Program-made: the position numbers and the translations under genes
Source: Candidatus Alistipes faecavium
GTDB lineage: Bacteria; Bacteroidota; Bacteroidia; Bacteroidales; Rikenellaceae
Reading direction: 5' to 3'
Length of the DNA stretch: 46,841 bases
NCBI GenBank assembly: GCA_019118605.1
Contig: DWYP01000004.1
Coordinates: 1-46,841 of the forward strand
Part shown: piece after piece, positions 7,744 to 16,547 of the stretch
Layout of the letters: the number at the start of each line of letters is the position of its first letter
How positions within the stretch are numbered: position 1 is the first letter of the stretch
Notes under the pieces: generated by a model
What the model saw: the letters and a program-made list of their open reading frames with translations, nothing else
Databases searched by the model: none
What the model was told of the DNA's origin: nothing

Positions 7744-8850
7744 CTATTCGTACAGAGACCCCACCTTGTCAAGGGTGAGAATGTCGTCCCGCCCGACGAA
7801 GGTCTTCAGGCCCGAAGCCGAGGCATGCCCCGGCCATGCCGCATAGAAATGGCCCGGAATATCGTAGGCATTGCGCCACAGCATGACGTAGGAGAACCCC
7901 TGCCCCTGCAACAGCGGGTAGAGCACCTCCTCGAACCATGCGGGATTCTTCAGCCCCTCGGAGCCGGTCTCGGTCAGCGCCGGGAGTTTGCCGTGCGCCG
8001 CGGCGAACTCCAGCAGGATGGCTGTCCGGGCGCGCACGTCGTCGGAAAATCCGCTGTCGGGCAGGTCATAGGCGTCGAATCCCACGATATCGACGTATTC
8101 GTCGCCCGGATAACGCTCGGCGAACTCCTCGACCGATCCGTATCCGGCGGCCGAATAGGCCCACAGCAGGTTGTGCACGCCGCGCGCCCGCAGCTCCCGG
8201 GCCGTGTAGCGCCACAACGACACATACTGCTCGACGGCACACAGGTCGCGGCCCCACCAGAACCAGCTGCCGGTAAGCTCGTGGAACGGCCGGAAGATTA
8301 CCGGAATCGGTGTGCCGTCGCCGTCCTTCAGGCTCAGGAAGAAGGCCGACAGCCGATCGAGCCACTCCTGATACAGAGCGTTCTTTTCTCCTCCGGGCAG
8401 GATGCTTTCGACCGCACGGTCCGAACTTACGTCCCAGGCGTCCCCGCCTGTCAGCGGATTGCGCGCATGCCAGCTGAGGGTGTTCACCCCGCCCCGGGCG
8501 CAGACGGTTTTCATGTAGTCGCGGATGCGGTTGAAATAGATACTGTCGAGCGAATGCGCCGCGCCCAGTTCCAGTTCGCCGACCTCCCAGCCGAAAAGCG
8601 CCGGATAGCGGCCGCAGGCATCGCGGAAGTCGCACCGGTCGGGTTCGTCGTACCACCCCACCCCATAGGCCAGGGCGTCCTGGTGCCCGATCATCGTACC
8701 GCGCGCGGCCAACGTCCGCAGATTCGAAAGCAACGCGGCGGTCTGCGGCGTGGCGTCGGGATCCGAGGTCGGGAGAGTACGGGTTCCCGTGCAGGATGGG
8801 AGCGTCGACAACATCATACAGGCAAGCAGTGAAAGGATTTTCGAGTTCAT
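7744..8850 (-). CDS. GH26 beta-mannanase, lipoprotein (a)
   Basis: 368-aa predicted endo- or exo-beta-1,4-mannanase. A type II signal peptide with lipobox LPSC (Cys20) anchors it to a membrane. The GH26 barrel shows the acid/base RPFHE (E191) with the aromatic WFWWG wall, GDEYVDIVGFDAYD, and the nucleophile TETG (E294). It is the last gene of the long minus-strand operon, 11 nt behind the GPH symporter. Being a lipoprotein paired with a transporter, it may face the periplasm and release mannobiose for the inner-membrane porter, or lie on the surface; sequence does not decide this. Confidence 0.92.
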   Translation of the reverse strand: MNSKILSLLACMMLSTLPSCTGTRTLPTSDPDATPQTAALLSNLRTLAARGTMIGHQDALAYGVGWYDEPDRCDFRDACGRYPALFGWEVGELELGAAHSLDSIYFNRIRDYMKTVCARGGVNTLSWHARNPLTGGDAWDVSSDRAVESILPGGEKNALYQEWLDRLSAFFLSLKDGDGTPIPVIFRPFHELTGSWFWWGRDLCAVEQYVSLWRYTARELRARGVHNLLWAYSAAGYGSVEEFAERYPGDEYVDIVGFDAYDLPDSGFSDDVRARTAILLEFAAAHGKLPALTETGSEGLKNPAWFEEVLYPLLQGQGFSYVMLWRNAYDIPGHFYAAWPGHASASGLKTFVGRDDILTLDKVGSLYE

Positions 8851-8861
8851 TGATGATGGAT

Positions 8862-10259
8862 TTATTGGTTTTTCATGTTGGCGGCCCGTTTGTTCTCCAA
8901 CTCGACCATGATCGAGCGCATGCGTCGCTCCGAAAGCGGGTAGAGGGAGATGAAGAAGACCGAAAGGGCCGTGCCGACGGCCGGGAGGAAGCTCAGGAAC
9001 ATCTTGATGCCGTGGATCGCCTCGGCACTCTGCACCTCATTGGCCCGGAATCCGAAATAGTGGAGAAGCCACCCGGTCACCGCACTGCCGATGGCCCATC
9101 CGAATTTCTGCGACATGGACGACGAGGAGAAGATCAGCCCCGTGGCGCGGTTGCCCGTGCGGAGTTCGGAGTAGTCCGTGCAGTCGGCATACATCGACCA
9201 GAGGATTGGGAAAATGCTCCCCGCGCAGATCGAGATGAGCACCTGCAGCAGGAAGATCATCGTCAGGTTGTCGCGGTCGAGCCAGTAGAAGGCCACGCTC
9301 AGCACCGTGGCGAGGATCATGGCCGCCATGTAGGTGCGCTTCTTCCCGATGCGGTTGCTGACCGGTGCCGCGAGGATCACACCCAGAATATTGGCGGCCT
9401 GCCCAACGGCCAGATAGAGCCCCGAGAGGACGAACGGCACTCCGAAGAGCGTGATGGCTGGATGCTCCGCCTCGACGACGTAGTACTTGAAGTAGTAGAC
9501 CGTCGCACCGTCACGGATCGAATTGAAGACCAGGGCCGACACGCCTGCGCCGAGCAGGATCCACCACGGGCGGTTGCCCAGCAGATCCTTCAGGTCGTCG
9601 AGCAGCGGCGCCTGCTTCTCCCGCACGGGTTTCACCCGCTCGCGCGTCAGCGCGAAGCACCCGTAGAACAGCACGGCGCACAGCACGCCGATCACCACCA
9701 CGCTCATCATCCACCCGTGCTGCTGCGCTTCGATCGAAGAGTCGCCGCCGCCGAAGAAGTTGGTCATAGGCATGAAGAGCAGCAGGGCAATGAAACTGCC
9801 GATGTAGGCGAAGGTCATGCGGTAGGTCGAAAGCACGTTGCGATCCCGCGGGTCGGGGCTCATCACCCCGAGCAGCGAGGCGTAGGGAACGTTGATGGCC
9901 GAATAGACCATCATCATCAGCGAATAGGTCGCATAGGCATAGACGATTCTCCCCGTCAGCCCCAGCGAGGGGGTCGTGAAGGTCAGGACGCCGATCAGAG
10001 CGAAGGGGATGCAGAGCCAGAGCAGGTAGGGGCGGAACTTGCCCCACCGCGAACAGGTACGGTCGGCGATGACCCCGACGATCGGATCGAAGGCCGAATC
10101 CCAGACGCGCGTGACGAGGAACATCGTCCCGACGACGGCTGCCGGCAGTCCGAAGACGTCGGTATAGAAGATCATCAGGTAGGAGCCGAAGAGCTTCCAG
10201 AACATCGACGAAGCCATGTCGCCGAATCCGTAGCCCACTTTTTCCCGGAGTCGAATCAT
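8862..10259 (-). CDS. GPH-family (MelB-like) sugar:cation symporter
   Basis: 465-aa polytopic protein with about 12 predicted membrane segments. Family motifs of glycoside-pentoside-hexuronide symporters are the N-terminal KVGYGFGDMASSMFW, the first cytoplasmic loop DPIVGVIADRT, and IGKKRTY in the central loop. By context it imports mannobiose or mannosylglucose across the inner membrane. It lies between the GH130 phosphorylase (35 nt upstream) and a GH26 gene (11 nt downstream). The same set of neighbours (GH26, symporter, 2-epimerase, phosphorylase) is known from the Bacteroides fragilis mannan catabolic cluster. Which cation it couples to is not evident. Confidence 0.9.
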   Translation of the reverse strand: MIRLREKVGYGFGDMASSMFWKLFGSYLMIFYTDVFGLPAAVVGTMFLVTRVWDSAFDPIVGVIADRTCSRWGKFRPYLLWLCIPFALIGVLTFTTPSLGLTGRIVYAYATYSLMMMVYSAINVPYASLLGVMSPDPRDRNVLSTYRMTFAYIGSFIALLLFMPMTNFFGGGDSSIEAQQHGWMMSVVVIGVLCAVLFYGCFALTRERVKPVREKQAPLLDDLKDLLGNRPWWILLGAGVSALVFNSIRDGATVYYFKYYVVEAEHPAITLFGVPFVLSGLYLAVGQAANILGVILAAPVSNRIGKKRTYMAAMILATVLSVAFYWLDRDNLTMIFLLQVLISICAGSIFPILWSMYADCTDYSELRTGNRATGLIFSSSSMSQKFGWAIGSAVTGWLLHYFGFRANEVQSAEAIHGIKMFLSFLPAVGTALSVFFISLYPLSERRMRSIMVELENKRAANMKNQ

Positions 10260-10294
10260 AGTATCGATTTTTCAGGTTCAAAGGGCCGGCAGGT

Positions 10295-11467
10295 TTACTG
10301 CCGCTTGAGATTCTTGTCGATCAGGCGCTTGAGCGTCTCGACAGAAGTCGAGGTCGTCAGGCCGTCGGACGGCGTGTGCAGGCAGTAGTCCACCAGGCGG
10401 TCGACGGTCGACGTGGCGACGTGCATCCGCGTGTCGGACGAGGCGTAATAGATGAAGACACGCCCGTCGGGATCGGCGATCCAGCCGTTCGAGAAGAGCA
10501 CGTTCATCACGTCGCCCACGTATTCATCCCCGACCGGGGCCATGAAATAGCCGCCCGGCTCGGCAATCACGCGCGTGGGGTCGTCCAGCGCCGTCATGTA
10601 CATGTAAAGCACGTAGCGAAGGCCCGAAGCGCATCCGCGCACGCCGTGGGCGAGGTGCAGCCAGCCCTGCGGCGTCTTGATCGGATGGGGTCCCTCGCCG
10701 TTCTTCACCTCCTTGACCGTGTGGTAGTGGCGCAGGTTGATGATCTTCTCGTCCCGGATCTCGGCGTGCGTCATGTCGTCGACCAGCGACCAGCCGATGC
10801 CCCCGCCGCTCCCGGCATCGATGAACCCGTCCTGCGGACGCGTATAGAGAGCGTATTTCCCGTCGACGAACTCCGGATGCAGCACCACGTTGCGCTGCTG
10901 GCTCGGGGACTTCAGATCGGAAAGGCGTTCCCAGGTCACCAGATCGTGCGTACGCGCGATACCGGCCGTCGCCGTCGCCGAGGAGAGGTCCCCGGCCTGC
11001 GCCTTCGGATCATGCCGCTCGGCGCAGAAAAGACCGTAGATCCAGCCGTCCTCATGGGCCGTCAGGCGCATGTCGTAGATGTTCGTGGCAGGATCCTCCG
11101 TATCGGGCATCGTGATCGGATAGTCCCAGAAGCGGAAGTTGTCGATGCCGTTGGGCGACTCGGCCACCGCGAAGAACGATTTGCGGTCGGCACCCTCGAC
11201 ACGGACTACAACGAGGTACCGGCCCTTCCATTTGATCGCCCCGGAGTTCAGCGTGGCGTTCATCCCGATGCGCTCCATCAGATAGGGATTCGTCGCCGGA
11301 TCGAGGTCGTAGCGCCAGAAGAGCGGCGTGTGTTCGGACGTCAGGATGGGATACTCGTAACGGGTCCATACGCCGTTGGTCTGCGACGGCCTGTTCGCCC
11401 GGGATAGAAGTTTTTCATGTGCTGCCGTCAAGGCGGCAAGACGTTCTTTGAAAAAAACAGGTGTCAT
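10295..11467 (-). CDS. GH130 4-O-beta-D-mannosyl-D-glucose phosphorylase
   Basis: Cytoplasmic 390-aa enzyme with no signal peptide. Characterised GH130 subfamily 1 members convert mannosyl-beta-1,4-glucose plus phosphate to alpha-mannose-1-phosphate and glucose. Key segments are RIGMNATLNSGAIKWKGRYL, VVRVEGADRKSFFAVAES, and NIYDMRLT with the catalytic aspartate (D132; D131 in the B. fragilis enzyme). Arg and His residues for phosphate binding follow, including LRHYHTVKEV. It lies 21 nt after a GH26 gene and close to the 2-epimerase, reconstructing the established two-step cytosolic route for beta-1,4-mannobiose. Another GH130 specificity is possible but less likely with the epimerase present. 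Confidence 0.92.
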   Translation of the reverse strand: MTPVFFKERLAALTAAHEKLLSRANRPSQTNGVWTRYEYPILTSEHTPLFWRYDLDPATNPYLMERIGMNATLNSGAIKWKGRYLVVVRVEGADRKSFFAVAESPNGIDNFRFWDYPITMPDTEDPATNIYDMRLTAHEDGWIYGLFCAERHDPKAQAGDLSSATATAGIARTHDLVTWERLSDLKSPSQQRNVVLHPEFVDGKYALYTRPQDGFIDAGSGGGIGWSLVDDMTHAEIRDEKIINLRHYHTVKEVKNGEGPHPIKTPQGWLHLAHGVRGCASGLRYVLYMYMTALDDPTRVIAEPGGYFMAPVGDEYVGDVMNVLFSNGWIADPDGRVFIYYASSDTRMHVATSTVDRLVDYCLHTPSDGLTTSTSVETLKRLIDKNLKRQ

Positions 11468-11488
11468 GTTTTTATGTGTTTGAAAGGA

Positions 11489-12895
11489 TCATTCTTTGAA
11501 AGAGTTGGCCGGGAGCACGACCACACGGGTCGAGGCGGTGCAGCCGCCGTATTCCACCGAGACGATCGCCACACCCTGACGCAGGGCGCGTACCGTCCCG
11601 CTTGAGACATCGACCTCGGCGACCTCAGGATCGGAGGAGCTCCAGCGCAGGCCCTGCGTGCGGAACCACGTCCCGACCGGGCCGCCGAGCAACTGCAGCC
11701 GCCCGCCTTCGGACAGCACGGGGCACTGCGGACGCACGAAAAGCGCACGATCCCCCTCGGCGCCGCGCAGGGGCGGCATGCGGGTCTCGAAAAGAACCCG
11801 GTTCTCATGGAACAGACGCCGAAAATCGGCCAGGGCAGCGGCCGAACCCTCCTTATCCATACCGGCATAGGGAACGAACGGATGGCCGCTGCCGTCGCGA
11901 TGCCAGTCGGCATTGTACCAGCACATAATCCACGCCAGGCGGTCGGTGCGGGGATTGTTCTTCACGGCATCCCACACGTATCGGGTCCAGAAGTCGGGAA
12001 CGCAGGTCGGATAGGCAAGACGTTCGGCGCCCTTGTCGGTGCGCAGGCCCGCTTCGGTCCAGGCTGCAAGCTTGTCGTGCCGGGCCGCGTAGTCCACGAT
12101 ACGGCCCAGTTCGCGCGTCAGTTTTTCGGAGGTCAGGTAGGGCTTCAGCCCGGGTTCGTATCCGTCGTACCCGAGGATGTCTACATACTCGTCTCCCGGG
12201 TAGTAGCCGAAATCGGCTTCCTTGTCGGGCGCCCAGCAGTAGAGCAGGTTGCGCAGCCCCGCCGCACGCAGGTAGTCGACCGTCAGGCGGTAAAGCTGCC
12301 GGCAGGTCTCCTTCCCGGCGCCACGCCCCCACCAGAACCAGTCGCCGTTCATCTCGTGGAAGGGCCTGAATACCAGCGGGAATCCCAACTCCCGGAAAAC
12401 CGGGATTGCCAGCGAGTCGAGGCAGGTCAGGAACCAGTCCAGGTCGGGGTTTGCCGCCCGGTCGGGATTCGCAACGATCCGGCGGGCGAGGTCGCGGTCC
12501 GCAGCCCCGGGCCCATCGACATAGAAGGAGCCCGAGAGGCGTCCCCCGAGATGCCAGCAATACCCTACGACGGCGCCCCGCGCATGGGCGCGGCGCATCG
12601 CCTCGAGATCGCGCGCGCGAAACTCCGCGTCCCCGTACCACATCAGGTCGCTCTCCACGAAGGCCGGGTTGTCGCCCGTCACTTCGCGGATGTCGGAACT
12701 CTCCACCGCATCGCTGCGCCCGGCATTATAACCGATTGTCAGCGCGTTGGCCATCCCGAACATCGTATAGCCCGAAGCCGTGATGTGCTTGAGCGCCGCA
12801 TACAGATTCTCGGTCGCCGCGTCGCGTACGGGCTGCGAAGCGACGGCAGGGCCCATCAGGCAGAGTCCCAGCAGCAGCAATATGGGGCGTCTCAT
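11489..12895 (-). CDS. GH26 beta-mannanase with C-terminal Ig-like (BIG2) domain (b)
   Basis: 468-aa secreted protein. A Sec signal peptide (about 1-19) has no lipobox, so it is probably soluble or periplasmic. The GH26 barrel (about 25-370) carries RPFHE (E181), WFWWGRG, GDEYVDILGYDGYE and the nucleophile segment WTEAG (E281). The C-terminal 80-90 residues (GLRWSSSDPEVAEVD, SSGTVRALRQGVAIVSV) look like a bacterial Ig-like BIG2 repeat. Its ATG overlaps the TGA of the upstream epimerase gene (ATGA, 4 nt), so the two are translationally coupled. Confidence 0.9.
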   Translation of the reverse strand: MRRPILLLLGLCLMGPAVASQPVRDAATENLYAALKHITASGYTMFGMANALTIGYNAGRSDAVESSDIREVTGDNPAFVESDLMWYGDAEFRARDLEAMRRAHARGAVVGYCWHLGGRLSGSFYVDGPGAADRDLARRIVANPDRAANPDLDWFLTCLDSLAIPVFRELGFPLVFRPFHEMNGDWFWWGRGAGKETCRQLYRLTVDYLRAAGLRNLLYCWAPDKEADFGYYPGDEYVDILGYDGYEPGLKPYLTSEKLTRELGRIVDYAARHDKLAAWTEAGLRTDKGAERLAYPTCVPDFWTRYVWDAVKNNPRTDRLAWIMCWYNADWHRDGSGHPFVPYAGMDKEGSAAALADFRRLFHENRVLFETRMPPLRGAEGDRALFVRPQCPVLSEGGRLQLLGGPVGTWFRTQGLRWSSSDPEVAEVDVSSGTVRALRQGVAIVSVEYGGCTASTRVVVLPANSFKE

Positions 12896-14109
12896 GCTCC
12901 GAGGATTTTATCGGCCCGTTCGATCACCGCCAGGCACATGCGGCTGTTGTGGTAGGGGCATTTCCAGAAACCTGCCTTGTCGTCGTCGAGGTTGGCCGTG
13001 CCGTCGGCCCTGCGGCTCCAGAACCACTCGCCGCCCTCGTGGTCGACGATCCGGGCGTCGATGTAGCGCCATGCGGCCTCGGAGCGGCGCAGAGCCTCCC
13101 CGTCGCCGAAATGCTGGAAAAGATTGAGGTAGCCGATCACGCTCTCGGCCTGCGGCCACCAGTGGCGGTCGTGGTCGGAGACACCCCGCGCAGGGTCGCT
13201 TTCGTAGATGATGCTCCCGTCGGGCTGCAGTCCCTCCGCGGCGGCGGCAGCCAGCCGCCGGACAACCGGCTCGACCCGTTTGAGCAGTGATTCGTCGCCG
13301 AGTTCGAGCGCCGCCTCGTGCAGCAGCCACGAGCCCTCGATGTCGTGTCCGTAGGAGACAATTCCCCCGCGGACGTCCCATTCGTCCCCGAAGAAGAGGT
13401 TGAAGTGGCCCGTCCGCGCATCGACGATGCGCGAGCAGAAAACCTCGAGCAACTCCCGGATCCGGGCCTCGAGGCGCGGGTCTTTCCACACCCGATAGAG
13501 GTTGGTATAGGGTTCGAGCACATGCAGGTGGGTATTCATCGACTTGCGTTCGTTCGAATCCTTGGCGCTCAGCCGCATGTCGGCGATCTCCGACCAGTCG
13601 CTGCCCAGAGCCTCCCAATAGCCGCCGAAGCGAGCGTCGTGCGCATACTGCTCGACGGCCTCGAAGAGGTTCTTCGCACACTCCAGGGCGCTCTCGTCGC
13701 CCGTAGCGCGGCAGTATTCGCTCATGCCGTAGATGGCAAAGCCCTGGCTGTAGATCTGTTTCTTCGCATCGAGCGGGTTCCCTGCGGCATCGACAGACCA
13801 GTAGACTCCGCCGTATCGGGGATCCACGAAGCAGCGCTCGACATACTCCTTGGCCCGACGGGCCATCTCCAGGCAGGCGGCATCACCCGTTACGCGGTAC
13901 GCCGCCGCAAAGGTCCACAGCAGGCGCATGTTGAGCACCGAAGCCCGCGGAGCGTCGCGATGCAACTCCCCGTGTCCGGAAATCCGGCCGTAGAAGCCGC
14001 CCCGGTCGGGATCGGCCGTTCCCATCCAGAACGGCAGGATGTTCCCCGTCAGTTCCTTTCGCATCTCATCGGCCATGCGGCCGACGGTATCTTTCTGTTC
14101 CCGGTTCAT
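12892..14109 (-). CDS. Cellobiose/mannobiose 2-epimerase (AGE superfamily)
   Basis: 405-aa cytosolic (alpha/alpha)6-barrel enzyme that interconverts reducing-end glucose and mannose in beta-1,4-disaccharides. Here its likely job is mannobiose to mannosylglucose. Family residues are seen: R62 in NMRLLWTF, NTHLHVLEPYTNLYRVW (H194, H196), SYGHDIEGSWLLHEA (H255, proton transfer), RHWWPQAE (W317-W318) and KCPYHNSR (H387). The length fits characterised cellobiose 2-epimerases (about 390-410 aa). It overlaps the GH26 gene by 4 nt and is in one operon with the GH130 phosphorylase that uses its product. N-acylglucosamine 2-epimerase is the main alternative annotation, disfavoured by context and the paired histidines. 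Confidence 0.9.
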   Translation of the reverse strand: MNREQKDTVGRMADEMRKELTGNILPFWMGTADPDRGGFYGRISGHGELHRDAPRASVLNMRLLWTFAAAYRVTGDAACLEMARRAKEYVERCFVDPRYGGVYWSVDAAGNPLDAKKQIYSQGFAIYGMSEYCRATGDESALECAKNLFEAVEQYAHDARFGGYWEALGSDWSEIADMRLSAKDSNERKSMNTHLHVLEPYTNLYRVWKDPRLEARIRELLEVFCSRIVDARTGHFNLFFGDEWDVRGGIVSYGHDIEGSWLLHEAALELGDESLLKRVEPVVRRLAAAAAEGLQPDGSIIYESDPARGVSDHDRHWWPQAESVIGYLNLFQHFGDGEALRRSEAAWRYIDARIVDHEGGEWFWSRRADGTANLDDDKAGFWKCPYHNSRMCLAVIERADKILGA

Positions 14110-14165
14110 ATTGGGTTGTTTTGCGGCCGCCGTACCGGCGGCCTTCAGTTCTCTCTGATTGTTTT

Positions 14166-15242
14166 TCAGCGGTCATGCAGGTCGGGCATCTCATCGCGCG
14201 TGAGAACCCGCTCGTCGTTCAGAATCGTGCGGAAATCCGCCTCCGTATTGTCCTTGCCGCCGCTCGTATAATCACCGTACCAGGGCATGAACCACGACCA
14301 CATGTCGCCCGACTCGTACATCGCCGAAGGCATCGGCACACCTCCGCACTCGGAGAGCGCCAGCAGTTTGCGGCCCCCGGTAAGGTTCACCAGGGTATAG
14401 TAGACCTCCGAGAGCGATGCATGGACATCGGCCGAAGGATAGGAATCGTACCCTATGATGTCGACATATTCGTCGCCCGGATACCATGCCATATCGTTCC
14501 CCTGGCTGGTCCACACCCAGATCAGGTTGTTCAGCCCCTCTCGCTCGAAACGTTCGAAGAGGTAGATCCACAGCCGCCTGAACGCATCGGCGCCCTTGGC
14601 GCCCCACCAGAACCAGCCGCCCGACGCCTCGTGCAACGGACGCCAAAGCAGCGGGATCTTCCGGTCCCGGAGGCGTTTGAGGTGTACGACGATCTTTCCG
14701 AGATCCTCTTCGATGACCTCGTTCTCGTAGGTTCCCGCAACGGTCGCCTGCGACACGTCGAAGTCGGTGTCGGCCGTATAAAAGGCCATTTGCGACGGAT
14801 CGGTGTCGCCTTCGCGTTTGGGAACGTTCCAGTGCCACGATGCGGCCATCAGACCGTTAGCGTCCCACCACTCCTGCGCCGTCTGCAGGTCGGCATAGCC
14901 CGTCCAGTCGGGCTCACCCCACTCCAGATGGATGTAGTCGACGCACCACAGGGCCGGATAAAGCCCTGTCGCGGTGTGAAGCCACTCCACTTCGTTCATG
15001 TTCCACGAGACCTCCGACATCGCCCCGCTGATGACCTTTTTTCCGAAATTCTCCCGCAGGAAGGCATGGACGTTCAACGCCTCGGGGCTCGGATTCTCGG
15101 TGCAGAGCGCGGCCGTCAGTTCGAAACGGTCGGCCTTGAACCCGCCCTCGTCGGAGGAGGGAGGGTTCGATCCCTCCTCCTCCGGGGAGGCGGAGCAAGC
15201 CGTCATCGCGACCGCCAGTATCGACAAAAGTACGTATTTCAT
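14166..15242 (-). CDS. GH26 beta-mannanase, lipoprotein (c)
   Basis: 358-aa lipoprotein with lipobox MTAC (Cys16), followed by an acidic and Ser/Gly-rich tether (EEEGSNPPSSDEGG), the kind of acidic stretch that can direct surface export in Bacteroidetes. The GH26 barrel includes SGAMSEVSWNMNE, LEWGEPDWTGY, RPLHEASGGWFWWG (acid/base E205), YPGDEYVDIIGYDSYPS and ALSECGG (nucleophile E298). It differs clearly from the other two GH26 proteins in loops, so the three probably have different modes of attack. The start at 15242 is set by the lipoprotein signal, 4 nt after the CE7 stop. Confidence 0.9.
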   Translation of the reverse strand: MKYVLLSILAVAMTACSASPEEEGSNPPSSDEGGFKADRFELTAALCTENPSPEALNVHAFLRENFGKKVISGAMSEVSWNMNEVEWLHTATGLYPALWCVDYIHLEWGEPDWTGYADLQTAQEWWDANGLMAASWHWNVPKREGDTDPSQMAFYTADTDFDVSQATVAGTYENEVIEEDLGKIVVHLKRLRDRKIPLLWRPLHEASGGWFWWGAKGADAFRRLWIYLFERFEREGLNNLIWVWTSQGNDMAWYPGDEYVDIIGYDSYPSADVHASLSEVYYTLVNLTGGRKLLALSECGGVPMPSAMYESGDMWSWFMPWYGDYTSGGKDNTEADFRTILNDERVLTRDEMPDLHDR

Positions 15243-15246
15243 ACGA

Positions 15247-16491
15247 TCAAAGGTATTTTTTGAAGAACTCCATGCGCGCCGGCCACCACTCGGGGCCCAC
15301 GTCATGTCCGCACTGCGGGAAAATCCAATAACGCTTCTCCGACGAGATCCGATTGTATCCCGAGAAGTTGGTGTGCGGAGGGCACACCTCGTCCTGAAGG
15401 CCCACGCCCATCATGATCGGGCAGGTAATCCACGGAGTGAGGTTTTTGATATCGAAATACGACAACGTGCGGTAAAGCGCGGCATCGTCGATACCCAGTT
15501 CCCGCTGGCGCCTGAGCACCGGCGTCGCGGGCCATTGCGAAATGCGGAAATAGTCGGGGTAGTCGGAGAGGAAGGGGATGAAGGGCGCTCCGGCACGGAT
15601 GCGGTGATCCAATGCGCAGGCCGCCAGCGTAAAGGCGCCGCCCTGGCTCCCTCCCTCGGCGAAAATGGCGTCGGCGCGCACCTCCTCGCGCGAACAGAGG
15701 AAATCGATTGCGCGGATCAGGTCCATGAACGCCCCGCGATAGTAGTAGTGCTCCTTGTCGTCGAGGCCCCAGGTAATCCAGTCCCCATAGGTATTTTCGG
15801 GTTCGTTGAGACCCTGCCCGCGCACCGAAAGGACAAAATCCACGAAATCGGGCGTATTCGGGTCGGGGCACCACGGTTCCGAGCCGTAACCCATGTAGGA
15901 AACGATGGCAGGATATTTTCCCTTCTTCACCGGACGGGCATAGTAGCCCTGGATGGTCTCGCCGCCCAGCGACTTCATGCGCACGAGGTAGATCTCCCGG
16001 GCCTTGCCCGATTTCTCGGGAAGCAGCGTCAGTTCGTACTCCGGAGCCACGGCATCGAGCTCCGCACGGGCGCGGTCCCAGAACTCCCGCAGGTCGGGCT
16101 GGGCATCACCCAGCGAGACGATGAACTCGGGTTCGTATCCGATATTGAAACGGCGGATCTCCGCACCGTCGTCCGCCGTCAGCGCACAGCAGTAGAATCC
16201 CGGAGCGGGAACCGTAAAGGCGAAATGCACCGGGATCCGCGCGCCGGCGGGAACCAGCACCTGCTGCGAAAGGGCGCAGACGGGACGGTGGTCATCGGTG
16301 GTGACCGTCAGCGACACGCAGGCCGAATCGGCCCGCACGCCGCCGTTGGCAACGGAGAGTTCGACCGTCGGACGCTCCGGAGCGTAAAACACCCCGTCGC
16401 CGCGCTGTATGACCTCGTACGAGAAATCCTGGGCTCCGACCGGCAGGATCCAACACCCTGCGGCCAACATAAACAATGCGATCTTTTTCAT
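15247..16491 (-). CDS. CE7-type acetyl esterase (acetyl xylan esterase family)
   Basis: 414-aa secreted esterase with a Sec signal peptide (about 1-20). An N-terminal beta-sandwich extension (about 21-125) precedes an alpha/beta-hydrolase domain. The catalytic triad is visible: GGSQGG (S282), VGLQDEVCPP (D367) and CGHDVGPEW (H396). The RGQG segment (about 224-227) is also diagnostic of CE7. CE7 enzymes deacetylate xylo- and cephalosporin-type substrates. In this operon the likely substrate is O-acetyl groups on glucomannan or galactoglucomannan, cleared before or after GH26/GH5 cutting. The N-terminal extension is found in other Bacteroidetes members. Confidence 0.88.
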   Translation of the reverse strand: MKKIALFMLAAGCWILPVGAQDFSYEVIQRGDGVFYAPERPTVELSVANGGVRADSACVSLTVTTDDHRPVCALSQQVLVPAGARIPVHFAFTVPAPGFYCCALTADDGAEIRRFNIGYEPEFIVSLGDAQPDLREFWDRARAELDAVAPEYELTLLPEKSGKAREIYLVRMKSLGGETIQGYYARPVKKGKYPAIVSYMGYGSEPWCPDPNTPDFVDFVLSVRGQGLNEPENTYGDWITWGLDDKEHYYYRGAFMDLIRAIDFLCSREEVRADAIFAEGGSQGGAFTLAACALDHRIRAGAPFIPFLSDYPDYFRISQWPATPVLRRQRELGIDDAALYRTLSYFDIKNLTPWITCPIMMGVGLQDEVCPPHTNFSGYNRISSEKRYWIFPQCGHDVGPEWWPARMEFFKKYL

Positions 16492-16547
16492 AATCAGTTT
16501 TCAGTCAATCTTTCAAACAAACGGACATTCGGACGGGGCGGGCACCG